Notes: generated from the sequence alone by a model not told the origin. A stretch of 64,000 bases of DNA from Neoechinorhynchus agilis (GCA_051530055.1 CM121341.1:6386001-6450000), one strand, 5' to 3'; positions 1-11,129 are shown, counted from the first letter of the stretch. Made by a program: numbers and translations.

Positions 1-1
1 A

Positions 2-394
2 GGAATGCCAATGGGCGGTTCGATGGGCTGCATGCCAATGGGCGGAATGCCAATGGGCGGTATGCCAATGGGCGGAATGCCAATGGGAGGAATGCCAATG
101 GGCGGTTCGATGGGCTGCATGCCAATGGGTGGAATGCCAATGGGCGGTATGCCAATGGGTGGAATGCCAATGGGTGGTACAATGCCTATGGGTGGAATGG
201 GTTCGTCTATTGGATGTCCGCCCCCGATGGGTTCAGTTGGCCCATCGATGTCGCAATCATTTACCAGAGTTCCAAGCATGGTAATGAATTCCGGAGTGCC
301 GCCTCCAGTTTACGGGCGATACACACCACAGGTACCGACTGGGCCAATGGGTGGTAACGGCATCCATATGATGTGTTACCCCATGAACTGCTGA
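2..394 (+). CDS. Met/Gly-repeat protein, 3' end of gene
   Basis: The reading frame is open from the window edge to a TGA at 392-394, so only the C-terminal part (about 130 residues) is visible. The first 60 residues are an almost pure run of PMGG blocks broken by SMGC. Then comes a Pro/Gly/Met tail with PPPMGS, PPPVYGRYTPQ and a Cys-containing end (MMCYPMNC). The composition suggests a structural, secreted or low-complexity RNA-granule-type protein, but no family is recognised. A poly(A) signal AATAAA lies at 453-458, 59 bp after the stop, which supports this being the true gene end. The real start is outside the window. Confidence 0.65.
   Translation, partial: GMPMGGSMGCMPMGGMPMGGMPMGGMPMGGMPMGGSMGCMPMGGMPMGGMPMGGMPMGGTMPMGGMGSSIGCPPPMGSVGPSMSQSFTRVPSMVMNSGVPPPVYGRYTPQVPTGPMGGNGIHMMCYPMNC
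5..185 (+). repeat. in-frame GC-rich minisatellite coding PMGG
   Basis: Units of 12-15 bp, consensus ATGCCAATGGGCGG, repeat about 13 times and keep the reading frame. Third positions vary (ggc/ggt/gga), so selection on the protein repeat is plausible. Confidence 0.85.
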
Positions 395-899
395 GTCGAA
401 TCTCAGGTTTAGCAGCCGTTCGGAATCGGATGGCATTAGTACATCTTAAATCAATAAATATTGATGCATTAGATCTTGTCACGAACTTACCCAGTAGAAC
501 GCACACCGCTGTATTGTACTTATGTATTTTATTGCAATCGCGCAACCCTTAATGCTACTAAAACTGATTTTTTTCGCGCTCTAGCTTGTTGGCAATTTTA
601 ATCCACGCGGCATTACTATTAGCTCCTCCCCAGGCATTGTATTTGATCTCAAACTGTTAGCTTGCTTTTAAAGGAAAAGTATAGATTAAGTCTTTGACTT
701 ACGCAGAAACCAAAGATTCGAGACTCACCAGAGGATTATTTATTGCTCCGTAAGTGCCAGGACATTGTAGTGAATCCCAAAAAAAGGAAAGATAATAATA
801 ACACTTTTTAGTTGTTTATGCACAAAGAATAGGGCCCATGTACCTCTGGTTCCTTGTGAACACTCGAGGTCTTGTTAAATATATGCAGTTGTTGACTTT
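395..899. other. 3' flank and a repeat-family end
   Basis: No gene seen. About 640-790 is similar to sequence at 2574-2740 (shared words around GCAGAAACCAA and GACATTGTAGTGAATC). It looks like another copy of the repeat that borders the LINE fossil downstream. Confidence 0.4.
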
Positions 900-2472
900 G
901 GAGTGGATTACGGGGTCGGTCGGTTGGGAATATCCTTTCGGGGGGTGCCCGTTTGGGTGGGAATTGGGGGTTATTGTTTGTAGGAAAATTTGTGAGGTCA
1001 GATCTTTCCTCAGGTTCATTTCGGGTATCGATATCCAAGAAGATTGAGCAGTATGAATAAAGGAGTGGAGATGGAGGGATGTGTCATGTCAAGGGAGGAT
1101 GAAAGCAGTTGGGATTGCGATTGTTTTTTGCTCATGTGAAAACGGAATAAAATGTGATAAAATCGTGGCGATAGGTTTGAGAGGCATTCTGATTCTTTGT
1201 TAAAAATCCTATAAAGGCATTCGGTGAGTGGGAGAAAATCAACTGTGCAAATTTTAGATGCTCTTTTATGAAATATTTCAAGACGACAGATTTGAGATTT
1301 CCATAGGTTGTAAAAGACGGGATAACGGTGGGCGAGGAAGGGTAAAATAATGCTGTAGTAAAACTTGGAGAGATCGGGAGAAAGGGACTCTTAAATGGCG
1401 GAGTTTGAGGAGATAAATTTTAAAGTGCGAGTCCCAGTTCAAGTTTGATTGAAATTGGAGCTTAAGAATTCTGAGGGAAGTGAGTTGTTGGATGTCATTT
1501 TGAAGCTTGGGGTAGGAGGAGAATAGGGGATCAATTCAACGCATTTAGAGAACTTCAGGTAAAGTTTGTGATTGGTGCAGAAATCTTTGATGTAAATGAT
1601 TTCGTTAGATGTTAAGAAGAGGGAAAAGTGATGAGAGTGATATCGTCGGCGTATAAGAAGAGTTTAGAGTATGAGGAGAGAGGTAGGAAAATATTAAAAA
1701 GAAATGGTGACCGGGCAGCACATCGAGGAGATAGTTCTGCAGTGAATGTATTGTTTGCGCAGCGGATCTGCCAAAAGTTGAGATCAAAATCGGAACAGGC
1801 CTGAAGGATTAGTGAATGGTTTACGGAGTCGAATGTTTTCGATAAGTCCAGTTGAATGAGACGGGTGATTCGAGAGGATTATTGTCACTGTTGCGTAGAA
1901 GTGTGTCATAAATGCAAACTAGGTGTCGGTTGCAGAAAATTTGGGCCTGAAGCCAAATTGTAGGGCGATAACTTATCGTTGAGAAGTGAAAGAAGGCGAT
2001 ATATAAAACATTTTTCGATGATTTTTAAAAGGGCGGGTAGAATGGAAATTGGACCCTTTTTTGGAATAAGGATATCTTTAGCAGTTTTCAGGCATGAAGG
2101 TTATATGCCATATAGAAAGCTGTGATTCGTGATGTGGGTAAGATGATTCAGTGAAGAGTCCAGTTTGGGATTTCGGATTGAGAGGACGAAATTCCAGGTA
2201 ATTTCTTGAGATGTTGTAGTACTTCGTATGACGAAACTATGCGAGGTATTGGAGATTTGACAGTGTCAGTTGTCTGGCTGAAAGTTTGTGCGGAGTCTAT
2301 TAATGGGGCAATGGTTGTAATTTGAGTCAGGGCAGAGGTTCTGATTGATGGAGTCTAGAACATGTTTCAGTTCAGAAGAATACAAATTTGGAAATAAATC
2401 AGGGTTGCGTAAACCGAGAGAGTCCTTGGCGACCGTGACCTTTGCAGAAACCAACGATTTTAGAATCACCAA
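900..2472 (-). mobile_element. decayed LINE reverse transcriptase
   Basis: Read on the minus strand, broken frames give reverse transcriptase landmarks. There is a segment like LKTAKDILIPKKGP with IISILPALLKIIEKC near 2000-2095. A DLSKTFDSVNHS-like block lies near 1830-1865, and the catalytic YADDI sits at about 1641-1655. The order is that of a non-LTR retrotransposon ORF2 palm domain. Multiple frames and stops show it is dead. The clade is not determined. Confidence 0.7.
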
Positions 2473-2847
2473 TATGTCTAAACACGTATAAACAATCTAA
2501 AGGTGATTTAGTGATACTTTGCAATAAATCATCCTCAAATTTATTATACGTGCTTTTACATTATAATGAATCTAAAATTATTGGCTTGTTTTTAAAGATA
2601 AAGGAGAAATTACGTCTTTGACCTTTGCAGAAACCAACGATTTTAGAATCACCAAAATGTCTAAACACGTATAACAAATCATCCTCAAATTTTTTATACG
2701 TATTCGGACATTGTAGTGAATCTCAAATTATTGCTTTCGAAAAAGATCAACAAAACTTAATCTACCCTTTATTTTTAAAAGCAAACAAACAATTTGAGAT
2801 TCAGTACGATGTCCAGGAACGTATAAAAAATTTGAGGATGATTTGTT
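2425..2847. repeat. direct repeat plus inverted repeat cluster
   Basis: A roughly 45-bp word (starting CTTTGCAGAAACCAACGATT) occurs at about 2440 and again at about 2623. A 58-60 bp arm at 2673-2732 is answered by its inverted copy at 2790-2847, with a few mismatches and a 57-bp loop. This may be a MITE-like element or the terminus of the neighbouring LINE. Confidence 0.6.
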
Positions 2848-2880
2848 GCTCGGTCACAATAAATTGAACAAAATTATTGA

Positions 2881-3594
2881 ATGAATAGCATCAGCCTGAA
2901 AGTATTAATGTAGCAAATAAGCGCAATACAATTTTTTTATAATTGGCGCAGAATTTTGTTTATCGCTTGTTCAATAATTGAGTTTTGACTATAAGACAAA
3001 ATCGCGAAGTGTCACCAGATAGGATTTTTATGGCATCTCTATGCTCTGTGTGTGATATTAGTTAGATAAAATACATTTAAAATATACCGCTATTATTGAT
3101 CACTGCGTGTAAATGATTGTTCTCTTTGTTGCGTTCCTATTGTTTTGATGTCTTTTGAGTTATGATCCTTTGGAAAATTATACATTGGATTCCAGTGCCA
3201 TTTAATATCGCTATTCCGTTTTTTCACATGCATCAAATTGGTCGTATGACATCGGAAGCAATTGAACATTTAGCAAGCGGTGCTGTGCAAAAAAGTGAAT
3301 TTTGACAAACGTTTCACTTTTCTCTTATGAATGCAGTGGAGAACAATAAGATTTGTCCTTTCCGTCTAGCAGACAAACCAAATTTGAACATTGTTCTTTT
3401 GAATTTCCGTTAGTTCCTTGACTAACTTCGGACTGTATTCTGCTGACATGCATCATGGCTCCTTTTAACTTGTGTCGCCGAAACAAGTTTTCTTCATAAC
3501 GTCTGAGCAAAATCACCCGTTTCAATTAAACTTTAATTTTTCGATTTTTTACTCGAAATATGAGATTTAGAGGCGAAAAAAGAGTGGCCTAATA
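2881..3594. other. intergenic, no gene seen
   Basis: AT-rich. Short open frames only, with no protein-like composition and no convincing splice pattern. Confidence 0.4.
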
Positions 3595-3599
3595 TTGAA

Positions 3600-4265
3600 A
3601 AGCGGCATAACTTTAAAGAAAAATGTTAATGGCCTCAGACAGTCGATCTGGGAGAGACCTCTCGTCGCGAGAGCTCACAGCTCTCTACTTTCAGATTCTC
3701 GCGATGGGGTCGTCCGAGCTAGACTGTTGGCAGTTTCGACACGAGAATCTGGGGCGTGGTTGGAGGCTGTTCCTCTGGCATCTGTGGGAACTCTTCTTAC
3801 TGATGAGGTAACGAGGATCGCAGTATCCTTAAGGCTTGGTCTCCCGATATCCACGCCTCATCGCTGTCGATGTGGGTATTTGGTTGATGCTTTCGGGCGA
3901 CAAGGACTCGTTTGCTGAAAGTCAAGAGGAACGTTCTCACGCCATTCTGAAATCAACAGCGTAATTTCTCGGGCGTTGAGAACGGCGAACTCGCAGTAAG
4001 CAACATTCCGTACTCTCTCGAAATCATTGGAGGTGCAGCGGAAGGGAGGGAGGTACGAAAATATAGGGATTTAGCAAGGGCCCACTAATTTGTCCCCTTC
4101 GGAATGGAGACGTATGGAGCGCTTGGCAGCTCGGCACTCTACTCAAGGATCTCGAAGAAATTGAGAGAAACGACCGGCGACGCACGAGCAGGTGTATTCC
4201 TTCGAAAAAATATCTCGCTCGCAGTACAACGAGGCAAGGAGAGAAGCTAAGAATTTGCGGACGGT
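3600..4265 (+). mobile_element. LINE C-terminal domain fossil
   Basis: The frame from about 3640 gives RARLLAVSTRESGAWLEAVP, then GTLL, VSLRLGLPI and the Cys/His block PHRCRCG. A second frame from about 4090 gives FVPFGMETYG, then TGDARAGVFL and ISLAVQRG. These blocks match, in order, the protein segment that follows the reverse transcriptase in many metazoan LINE copies (ESGAWL, CRCG, ISLAIQRGN). At least one frame change and several stops mean it is a relic. The ISLAIQRGN block recurs at 7183-7260 on the other strand. Confidence 0.7.
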
Positions 4266-4471
4266 GGTGATTGCACGTTTTGTACTTTCACAATGTTTTT
4301 AAATTTTAAACCATTAAAAATTTTAAAAACGTAAAAAAATCAATTCATCAAGATCTTAGTCTTAATTTTGAAAAACAGAATACCTTTAAAAAATTGGTAC
4401 TGATTTAGAACGAACCAATTTTCAGCAGCGTGTCCGATTCAAAGAATACATTTGAAAAGGTGATTTATTGC

Positions 4472-4773
4472 TTATTTGTTATCATCAATATTGTTATTGT
4501 TAATTCTGGGAATCGCTGCGATTCTTATAAAATAAGCAAACACGATTCCAATCAAAATGATTGATCCAAACACACTAACAGCTCCAGTAATGATTTCATA
4601 TCCATAGAAGCAGTAATTGCGATCGAAAAAACCTGTACCGTTAGTTATCATGGTCGTTCGGGCAATACGAACACAAGAAATAGCCGCCTTTAAAAAATGA
4701 TGAGCGTCGGAGAATAAGAAATTTATGACAAAAGAAAAGATATTATAAAACGTACCTGTCTTACTGTTGACAT
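4472..4773 (-). CDS. small single-pass membrane protein, hypothetical
   Basis: Two exons, 4756-4773 and 4472-4687, join across a 68-bp intron with a clean donor (CAG|GTACG) and acceptor (TTTAAAG|GC), keeping frame, to give 77 residues. If the ATG at 4773 is not the true start, further 5' exons may exist. The protein has an N-terminal part with two Cys (SCVR, YCFYGYE), a hydrophobic helix at about residues 43-65, then a short basic/Asn-rich tail. That is the outline of the C-terminal end of a type I membrane protein. AATAAA on the minus strand at 4464-4469 sits just past the stop. A run of eight C precedes the ATG. Family not recognised. Confidence 0.5.
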
Positions 4774-6049
4774 TTGGGGGGGGCATTCGTAACATTTTTT
4801 ACTGTGAGTTCTTCGTTTTTCAAGGGGCTTGTCTAAATCAAGTTTTTATCACTGTGTGAAAGTTCAAATTGTGTAACTGAATCACTAGATGATTTTATAG
4901 GAGATTAAAAGTTTAAATACCATTTTGTGTTCACTAATAATTAGCTTTGCTCGCCTGTATACATATTGAGTCCGTACAGCATTACTTTTCAGCCTGTTAG
5001 ATTCCTATTATCCAATACAACGTTCAAAATACCACCGTTGATCACAAGGAATATAACAAATAACGGGCAAAAATCTGTAGCAGCGATGACTAGTTCTTTA
5101 AAATCTAAGGCGATTCTACATGACCCGACCTCACCAAATCCGCATTCCATTGTTTTCAGTCCAATATTGTTTATCGCTCAAATAACGATTATTCTATCTT
5201 CACACAAAGATTACGCAAAATCAAGTGGGTTCAAATTCTTGTTATCTAACAAATAAACGTGTTATTAGCTTTACGACCTTTCCGCGCTACCAACAATCTC
5301 CTGAACTCCACTCTTGGATCAATGCGTTCCTTAAAAAGGTTTAGACACTTAAATTGGGCGAATCGACTTTTAATGATCAGTGATCCTAATGCTCAAGCTT
5401 AATCCACCATAAAAATTTTATAAAAAGATGTAGAAGATTGTAAAATCAATGAAGGACTTTGCACGTTGCTCCTTAGATTTCTATGAGGCAAGGAAGGTGA
5501 AAAACACTTCAACACAGAATAAATGTATTAATTCAACACTTTAATTATTTTTAAAGTTCCGATATCTTACGTTGTTTCGGGAATCGCATCATATTATTTC
5601 AATAGATCATCAAAAGAAAAATGATGTGGGACATTTGGAAAGAAAAACTCACCTTATCAGTCATCTAAAAATGATTTTTTCTCGAATTTACAAGAAATGG
5701 TGATTTCAATTCTAGCGTTGTATACACTATTTGTTTTTCCATGCTGAGTACTTGGGTAGACTGTATTTCTGCAAGTATTGTATCACGGAAATCTTCTTCA
5801 AATTAATCTCAATCGATTATTTTTCCAAAATAGACGATAGATAAATTGCCGAAAAGCGCGCATACGAGAATTTAAAAAGCAGTGGGTAAAATAAAGACTT
5901 CAATTACTATTTCTCAAAATATTTTTTGGACTATTTGACACAATATTACTCTTTATATCGGAGATCAAATGGAACGCTGTTAAACGTATTTCCGCTTTAA
6001 AAACGTGTTCATTATTGTTCAAACATACAAAACACAAGATCGGAAGAGT
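4774..6049. other. intergenic, no supported gene
   Basis: One 96-codon plus-strand frame (4966-5256) has no recognisable content. On the minus strand the same stretch can be read as a partly hydrophobic segment. Neither has convincing splice sites, so none is called. Confidence 0.35.
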
Positions 6050-6960
6050 TCAATACCAATAGCATTTAGGAAGATTATCGATATTTTTCGTATAAGGACA
6101 CAAAGTCGACGTATAATTTAGACCGGTTTTCATGGAGACTTGCTTTAGCAAGTTCGTATTTAGTGCAAAGAATCCACCGGGTTGTGTAACTGAAGGAAGG
6201 ATAACTAATCTCGTAAGCGGATTCATAATAGACCGCTTATCGTGAGTGTTACGATATGGAGTTCTCTTGTAAAGCATTTGACCCGGGCAGAAGTGGTAAC
6301 GAGGTGAAAGTGTTAATGCTAATTTTGCAGCAAGAATGGATGTGCCAATATTTTGACTGGCACATTGAGATAAAAATGTCGAATCCAAGTATACGATGAT
6401 ACCCAGCAAACAGGGATTTGACTCGTAGATCGCTTCGGTTTAGTTCGTAATTCTCGAATCCAAGCGGAATTCGATTCGTCAATAATATATGAACGGTTTT
6501 CCCTTTACCAACCAGAAGATCCAGTTCTTGAATAATTTGATCATATAAGCTTTTGTCGGTGACTTCACGATCATCTTCATAACAGTGAACAATGCAAGTT
6601 CCGTCGGCAGTAACAAACTTCCCAATGCGTCCGAGTGAAATGAGGTTTGGACATAGTACACAACCTTCACGAGGTAACTCTTGCCTAAATAGAAAATATA
6701 TCGGGATCGGAATTGAAGTCGTCCTTAATAAATAAGGCCGTATTCCCTTGTCGTCGCTGGTAACTTCTTCCCAATGCTCAGTGCCGAATTCTCCGGTACA
6801 GAATGTGCCTTCACATTCATTTATTTTTCTGTTAAGATTCCGAAAAGTGTGCCGGAGGAAGGTACTCAGACTTCAATTACGAAAGTGAAGCGCATCTAAG
6901 AACAAAATGCTTCTCTTCCGTAACATTAACGTTCATCGATCCACACACGGCGATAATCAT
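6050..6960 (-). CDS. CWF19L1: CWF19L1-like protein (N-terminal half)
   Basis: Three exons, 6881-6960, 6403-6828 and 6050-6356, join in phase (80+426+307 = 813 bp, 270 residues). The introns are 52 and 46 bp. The start MIIAVCGSM matches the family's opening strand (LACGD). Later blocks align in order with CWF19L1: EGTFCTGEFG with HWEEV, GCVLCPNLISLGRIGKF, ILLTNRIPLGFENY, and SILAAKLALTLSPRYHF with YKRTPYRN. CWF19L1/Drn1 proteins act with lariat-debranching and splicing factors. They normally continue into CwfJ domains (about 540 residues in human), which are absent here: the frame stops at 6050 and nothing CwfJ-like follows. Either a truncated paralogue or a split gene. Confidence 0.78.
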
Positions 6961-7182
6961 CCCCAATAAATCTTGAATTTGTAAAAAGATAACGACAATA
7001 AAAACAACAACCTTATAGCCCCCTCCCATTGAATTTTCTCTCAATGATTCAACAACGAAATGGACAGTTTGGGGCAATTTAAACATTCTCATTGGCGAAT
7101 TGTGAAACACTCCAGTCTTATCGAAATCTTCATTGCGAATTCTCAAGGCCTAGTTCTCAAGCTTTTTTAAAGGACAATTTTA

Positions 7183-7260
7183 GATTAAATCGTCCCCCGG
7201 ACGCTGACCGCATTTCCTCGTTGGATTGCGAGGCTTATTCTTTGCAATTGTTAGCCTTGA
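7183..7260 (-). mobile_element. LINE C-terminal scrap
   Basis: Minus-strand reading gives ISLAIQRGNAVSVRGTI, a near-exact copy of the conserved end block of the LINE domain seen at 3600-4265. Only this short piece is recognisable. A hydrophobic open frame just upstream (to 7433) is not supported as a gene. Confidence 0.55.
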
Positions 7261-7865
7261 CTCGGGTGATAAAACTCGAATGGGTAACAATTCGCCATTG
7301 AGAATACACATCCACTCGAAACAAACAATTGGATAGAATTTAAGCGTCCATTATAAACAAAAAGAGTCCAAAATAAGACGATCAAACTAAAGAAAATCAA
7401 GAGTCCAAGAGACATCGCACAATCCGAGATCATTTAAATTCGTATAAATTTGATATGACAAGAAATGCGATACGAACGAGTTGCCAATGCAAATAGAGCC
7501 GATTTTATATTACAAAATCACGCAGAGAAAATCCTATATCGCCCACATTAAAACCCAAAATTATTTCTTTCATCCGCCACAGCCATCAAATCAATTATCT
7601 TCGGAGAACCGCAATGATCATTTTGATCGAGTTTGAGGCACGCTACGGAAGAATTTGCCATTTTTTAATGGGAAATTTAAGTCTAACAACACAGTTCAAA
7701 GAGACTGAAAGGCGTAATAAAATAGAACGTGAAAAAACCTCAGCTCCAATAAAGCAAAAAATGAGCAGTCTAACAAATAAAAGAATAATTCAATGTATAG
7801 ATAGATTTTTTTCCCCAAAGACGAGTGCGATGTTTTATTTTGTCCGAATTTTCACCGTTTCACTA

Positions 7866-8930
7866 CTTCGCTCTGACAAGGTCAGAAAAGTGATAAACCG
7901 TCTGAGAATTCATCCTTCCGATTGAGTGCTACTCCGCGACCAATAATCAGAGCCTCGGCAATGGAAAGGTCTACAGGATCAGATGCCTTGGCTGACTGCT
8001 TCGCTCTGAAAAGGCCAGAAAAGGGATAAACCGTCTGAGAATTCATCCTTCCGATTGAGTGCTACTCCGCGACCAATAATCAGAGCCTCGGCAATGGAAA
8101 GGTCTACAGGATCAGATGCCTTGGCTGACTGCTTCGCTCTGAAAAGGTCAGAAAAGGGATAAACCGTCTGAGAATTCATCCTTCCGATTGAGTGCTACTC
8201 CGCGACCAATAATCAGAGCCTCGGCAATGGAAAGGTCACAGGATCAGATGCCTTGGCTGACTGCTTCGCTCTGAAAAGGTCAGAAAAGTGATAAACCGTC
8301 TGAGAATTCATCCTTCCGATTGAGTGCTACTCCGCGACCAATAATCAGAGCCTCGGCAATGGAAAGGTCTACAGGATCAGATGCCTTGGCTGACTGCTTC
8401 GCTCTGAAAAGGCCAGAAAAGGGATAAACCGTCTGAGAATTCATCCTTCCGATTGAGTGCTACTCCGCGACCAATAATCAGAGCCTCGGCAATGGAAAGG
8501 TCTACAGGATCAGATGCCTTGGCTGACTGCTTCGCTCTGAAAAGGCCAGAAAAGGGATAAACCGTCTGAGAATTCATCCTTCCGATTGAGTGCTACTCCG
8601 CGACCAATAATCAGAGCCTCGGCAATGGAAAGGTCTACAGGATCAGATGCCTTGGCTGACTGCTTCGCTCTGAAAAGGTCAGAAAAGTGATAAACCGTCT
8701 GAGAATTCATCCTTCCGATTGAGTGCTACTCCGCGACCAATAATCAGAGCCTCGGCAATGGAAAGGTCTACAGGATCAGATGCCTTGGCTGACTGCTTCG
8801 CTCTGAAAAGGCCCGAAAAGGGATAAACCGTCTGAGAATTCATCCTTCCGATTGAGTGCTACTCCGCGACCAATAATCAGAGCCTCGGCAATGGAAAGGT
8901 CTACAGGATCAGATGCCTTGGCTGGGCTAA
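7866..8930. repeat. 133-bp tandem array, about 8 copies
   Basis: Unit of 133 bp (one copy is 132) recognised by CTTCGCTCTGAAAAGG, found at about 7866, 8001, 8134, 8267, 8398, 8531, 8664 and 8797. Copies are nearly identical, differing at a handful of positions (AAGGTC/AAGGCC, GTGAT/GGGAT), so the array is young. Because 133 is not a multiple of 3, each copy moves to a new frame, yet every full copy contains the same minus-strand 66-codon open frame. Confidence 0.92.
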
Positions 8931-9093
8931 CATTATTGTGGTGGTTAGCAAAATCGCGTACGACGGTGCGTTCTTTCCAATGTAGCTGCAGGATTTCCCC
9001 TGGTCCTTGCAATTGCCGGATGTGATCCGGTTTACCACGGTGCTCATCATACAAGCTTCCTTCGGTCCATTTTGCTAACCGGGCCAAAAACAT
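8776..9093 (-). CDS. hypothetical protein extending into the 133-bp array
   Basis: The frame starts with ATG at 9093 and encodes 105 residues. The first 57 are unique sequence (MFLARLAKWTEG, then LQGPGEILQLHWKERTVV), with composition typical of a real protein. Residues from AKASDPVDL onward are the array unit. The most likely history is that the gene's 3' part, or its last exon, was amplified into the array at 7866-8930. A splice site near 8930 could instead join the unique exon to any copy. Family not recognised; the basic, Trp-containing N-terminus could be a mitochondrial leader, but that is a guess. Confidence 0.45.
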   Translation of the reverse strand: MFLARLAKWTEGSLYDEHRGKPDHIRQLQGPGEILQLHWKERTVVRDFANHHNNVSPAKASDPVDLSIAEALIIGRGVALNRKDEFSDGLSLFGPFQSEAVSQGI

Positions 9094-9531
9094 CGTACTC
9101 GGGAACGTTTTTGGAAAAATCTATACTAAACAATGCGAGTACGCAACAAAGATGCCGTCCATCAATTAATTTCAATGTTCATATAAAAATAATAACCATA
9201 TCGCCACTTGTTTTCTTATGTTGAAGCTATAGAAAAAATTCGACAATGATTTCAGAACGTTTTATAAATACGAAAAAAATATTTAATCAAAAACCCGAGA
9301 ATGACGAGTTTTTCGTTCTCGTGGAGATTTATTTACATGCAAATTTTCGAGGCCTCAACCTCTTTATCAAGCATCCAAAATCACATTGTGGTAGTATCAT
9401 TTGATCCCTGAAATCTCGAAGAGGAAAAAACTCGCCGTATAGAGAAAATAATTATTTATTAAAAATATAAATAGCTTCTCTGTGAGTGTTTTTTTTAAAG
9501 TTGAACTACGCTAAATCTAAATCATGGCCAG
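9094..9531. other. intergenic, nothing seen
   Basis: AT-rich spacer upstream of the ATG at 9093 and downstream of the next minus-strand frame. No gene or repeat recognised. Confidence 0.35.
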
Positions 9532-9828
9532 CTATAGATAATTAACGCGGGCCATTTCGTCATGCTTGATTTTTTGTCGATATGATTCGAGCCGGAATCG
9601 GTAACCAATCAGCGATGGCATCGGAATTACTCGTCGGACGAAAGTCATCGGAATTTTCTGTTCGAAGAGATAAGAACACTTCTGGCGGACGTGTTGTTTA
9701 CTTACGGATTTTGTAACCGTATAATAAGTCCAATCCTGTTGTCCGATACTCATCTTCTGAGGTACAACAGCATTCTTGGTGGTAAACAACGAATCGAACG
9801 TCTGCTTGAGCTTAAATGCACTACTCAT
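9532..9828 (-). CDS. hypothetical 98-residue protein or last exon
   Basis: ATG at 9828 overlaps the stop of the upstream frame (TAG at 9821-9823) by a few bases. The protein is basic and Tyr/Arg-rich toward its C-terminus (PMTFVRRVIPMP, GYRFRLESYRQKIKH), without membrane segments. It could be translated as a separate gene. Alternatively, it could be the last exon of the helical gene immediately upstream, although I see no in-phase intron of normal size that joins them. Not recognised. Confidence 0.45.
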   Translation of the reverse strand: MSSAFKLKQTFDSLFTTKNAVVPQKMSIGQQDWTYYTVTKSVSKQHVRQKCSYLFEQKIPMTFVRRVIPMPSLIGYRFRLESYRQKIKHDEMARVNYL

Positions 9829-10884
9829 GTAAATTACGTCTAGAAAGTGGTTCTAATTTGGGAAAGGAGAATGGGTCTAGTTTCTTTTTTTTCAAATGAA
9901 CCTTTTCGGTATTCAAGCAAATATCTTTAGTTGATCGTGGAATAATGTCAAGGCTCAACGTAGACTGTTCATTGCAACCAGTTCCATTGAGCTGATTTTT
10001 CAACTCATTGATCCATAACATGAGACTATAACGCCTTCTGTCGGGACACATGAGAAGATTCCCATCCTCTGCTGGAATGTTGTACAAAATTAGATCCGTT
10101 TGAACGTTTTGAGTAGGAGCCAAAGAATTGACGGTATTCGTGAATCGATCGAATTCCATCTCATGAATACGCTGACAAGCACAAGCCCCCTTTTTAAAAA
10201 CATTAATTGCAGCCAATGAGCGAGAGTAACAAAATCTGACCATTATATATTTGTCATATTGCTGAGACTTAAGAGTACCGAACAATTCAATCAAATCAAT
10301 ACTCTTCGAAATATTGACTTCGGCACTGTCAATCATCTTATCGAAGCCCTACGTTTCATAAGATTACTAAAACATTAATACAAAGACTTCTTTTACCAAT
10401 TGTAACTGTTCAGTCATTCGTTGCCTGCAATGTTCAATGAATGGAACGCAGCCTTTGTGCGTCCGCATAAGGAGAAGCATCTCGCAATTAAGCTCATCGA
10501 GAACAATACGCCTAGGCATTATCTTGTCCTCAAATTGTTCATCGATTGAGTTAAGAAACAAGGTTTCCTTTGAAATAAGCTTTTCTAGTTTCCACATGCG
10601 TTTTCGAGTCTTTTAAACAGTTGAAAATGTGAACGTCAGGACGTACAAACCTTATGATCTTCTTTTATGGCTGAATGAAACCTTCTTGTTGAGAGCCTCA
10701 CTCGCTCTCTAGCAATCTTTAAAAGATCCTGTTCAGAACACATAGACGACATCATCGATTCCTCAATAGAATCCAAAAAAAGCTTGGCGTTCTCGTATTC
10801 ATTCCGAAAATACGCAGTTAAAAACTCGTTCAATTGCCCGTATGGTCTAAACAAGGCGATTTTTAGATACGAAAAATACAACAA
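9821..10884 (-). CDS. helical, possibly BAR-domain protein
   Basis: Three exons, all in phase 0: about 10651-10884, 10388-10609 and 9821-10348. Introns of 41 bp (AAG|GTTTGT to TTTAAAAG) and 39 bp (GAA|GTCTTT to CGTAG) fit exactly. The true 5' end is unclear: the frame at 10884 opens with TTG, and a TTGTTTAG acceptor at about 10841 suggests earlier exons. The first ~190 residues are long amphipathic helices without prolines (EYENAKLFLDSIEESMMSS, EQLQLVKEGFDKMIDSAE). This resembles BAR or coiled-coil folds that bind curved membranes. The C-terminal third is less regular, with a Lys run (HLKKKKLD). No exact family match. Confidence 0.6.
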
Positions 10885-11129
10885 TAATGAAATCTTAAAA
10901 TATTCGTGTTTAAATATATCGCAAAAATGAGGCTGACAGTTAAGTCAGGACCGTAAGCACAAAAACTCCATTAACTTAGCCTAACGGGAAATTCTAACAA
11001 AAACTCAAACGTAAAAATGAGATTTATCTTTAGGAAAGGAAAAACGAATTTTTAAACACTTTTCTTTAAGTTTACATGTTTTCAATAAAGTTAAAAATGG
11101 TTTCTTTTATTCAATTGCGAATAATTCAC

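Noticed and set aside
7614-7925. 103-codon plus-strand frame before the 133-bp array
   Set aside because: Its end reads into the repeat on the strand opposite to the protein-like frame; no supporting features.
7866-8930. CRISPR array
   Set aside because: The units are contiguous 133-bp tandem copies without unique spacers, and the DNA is eukaryotic.
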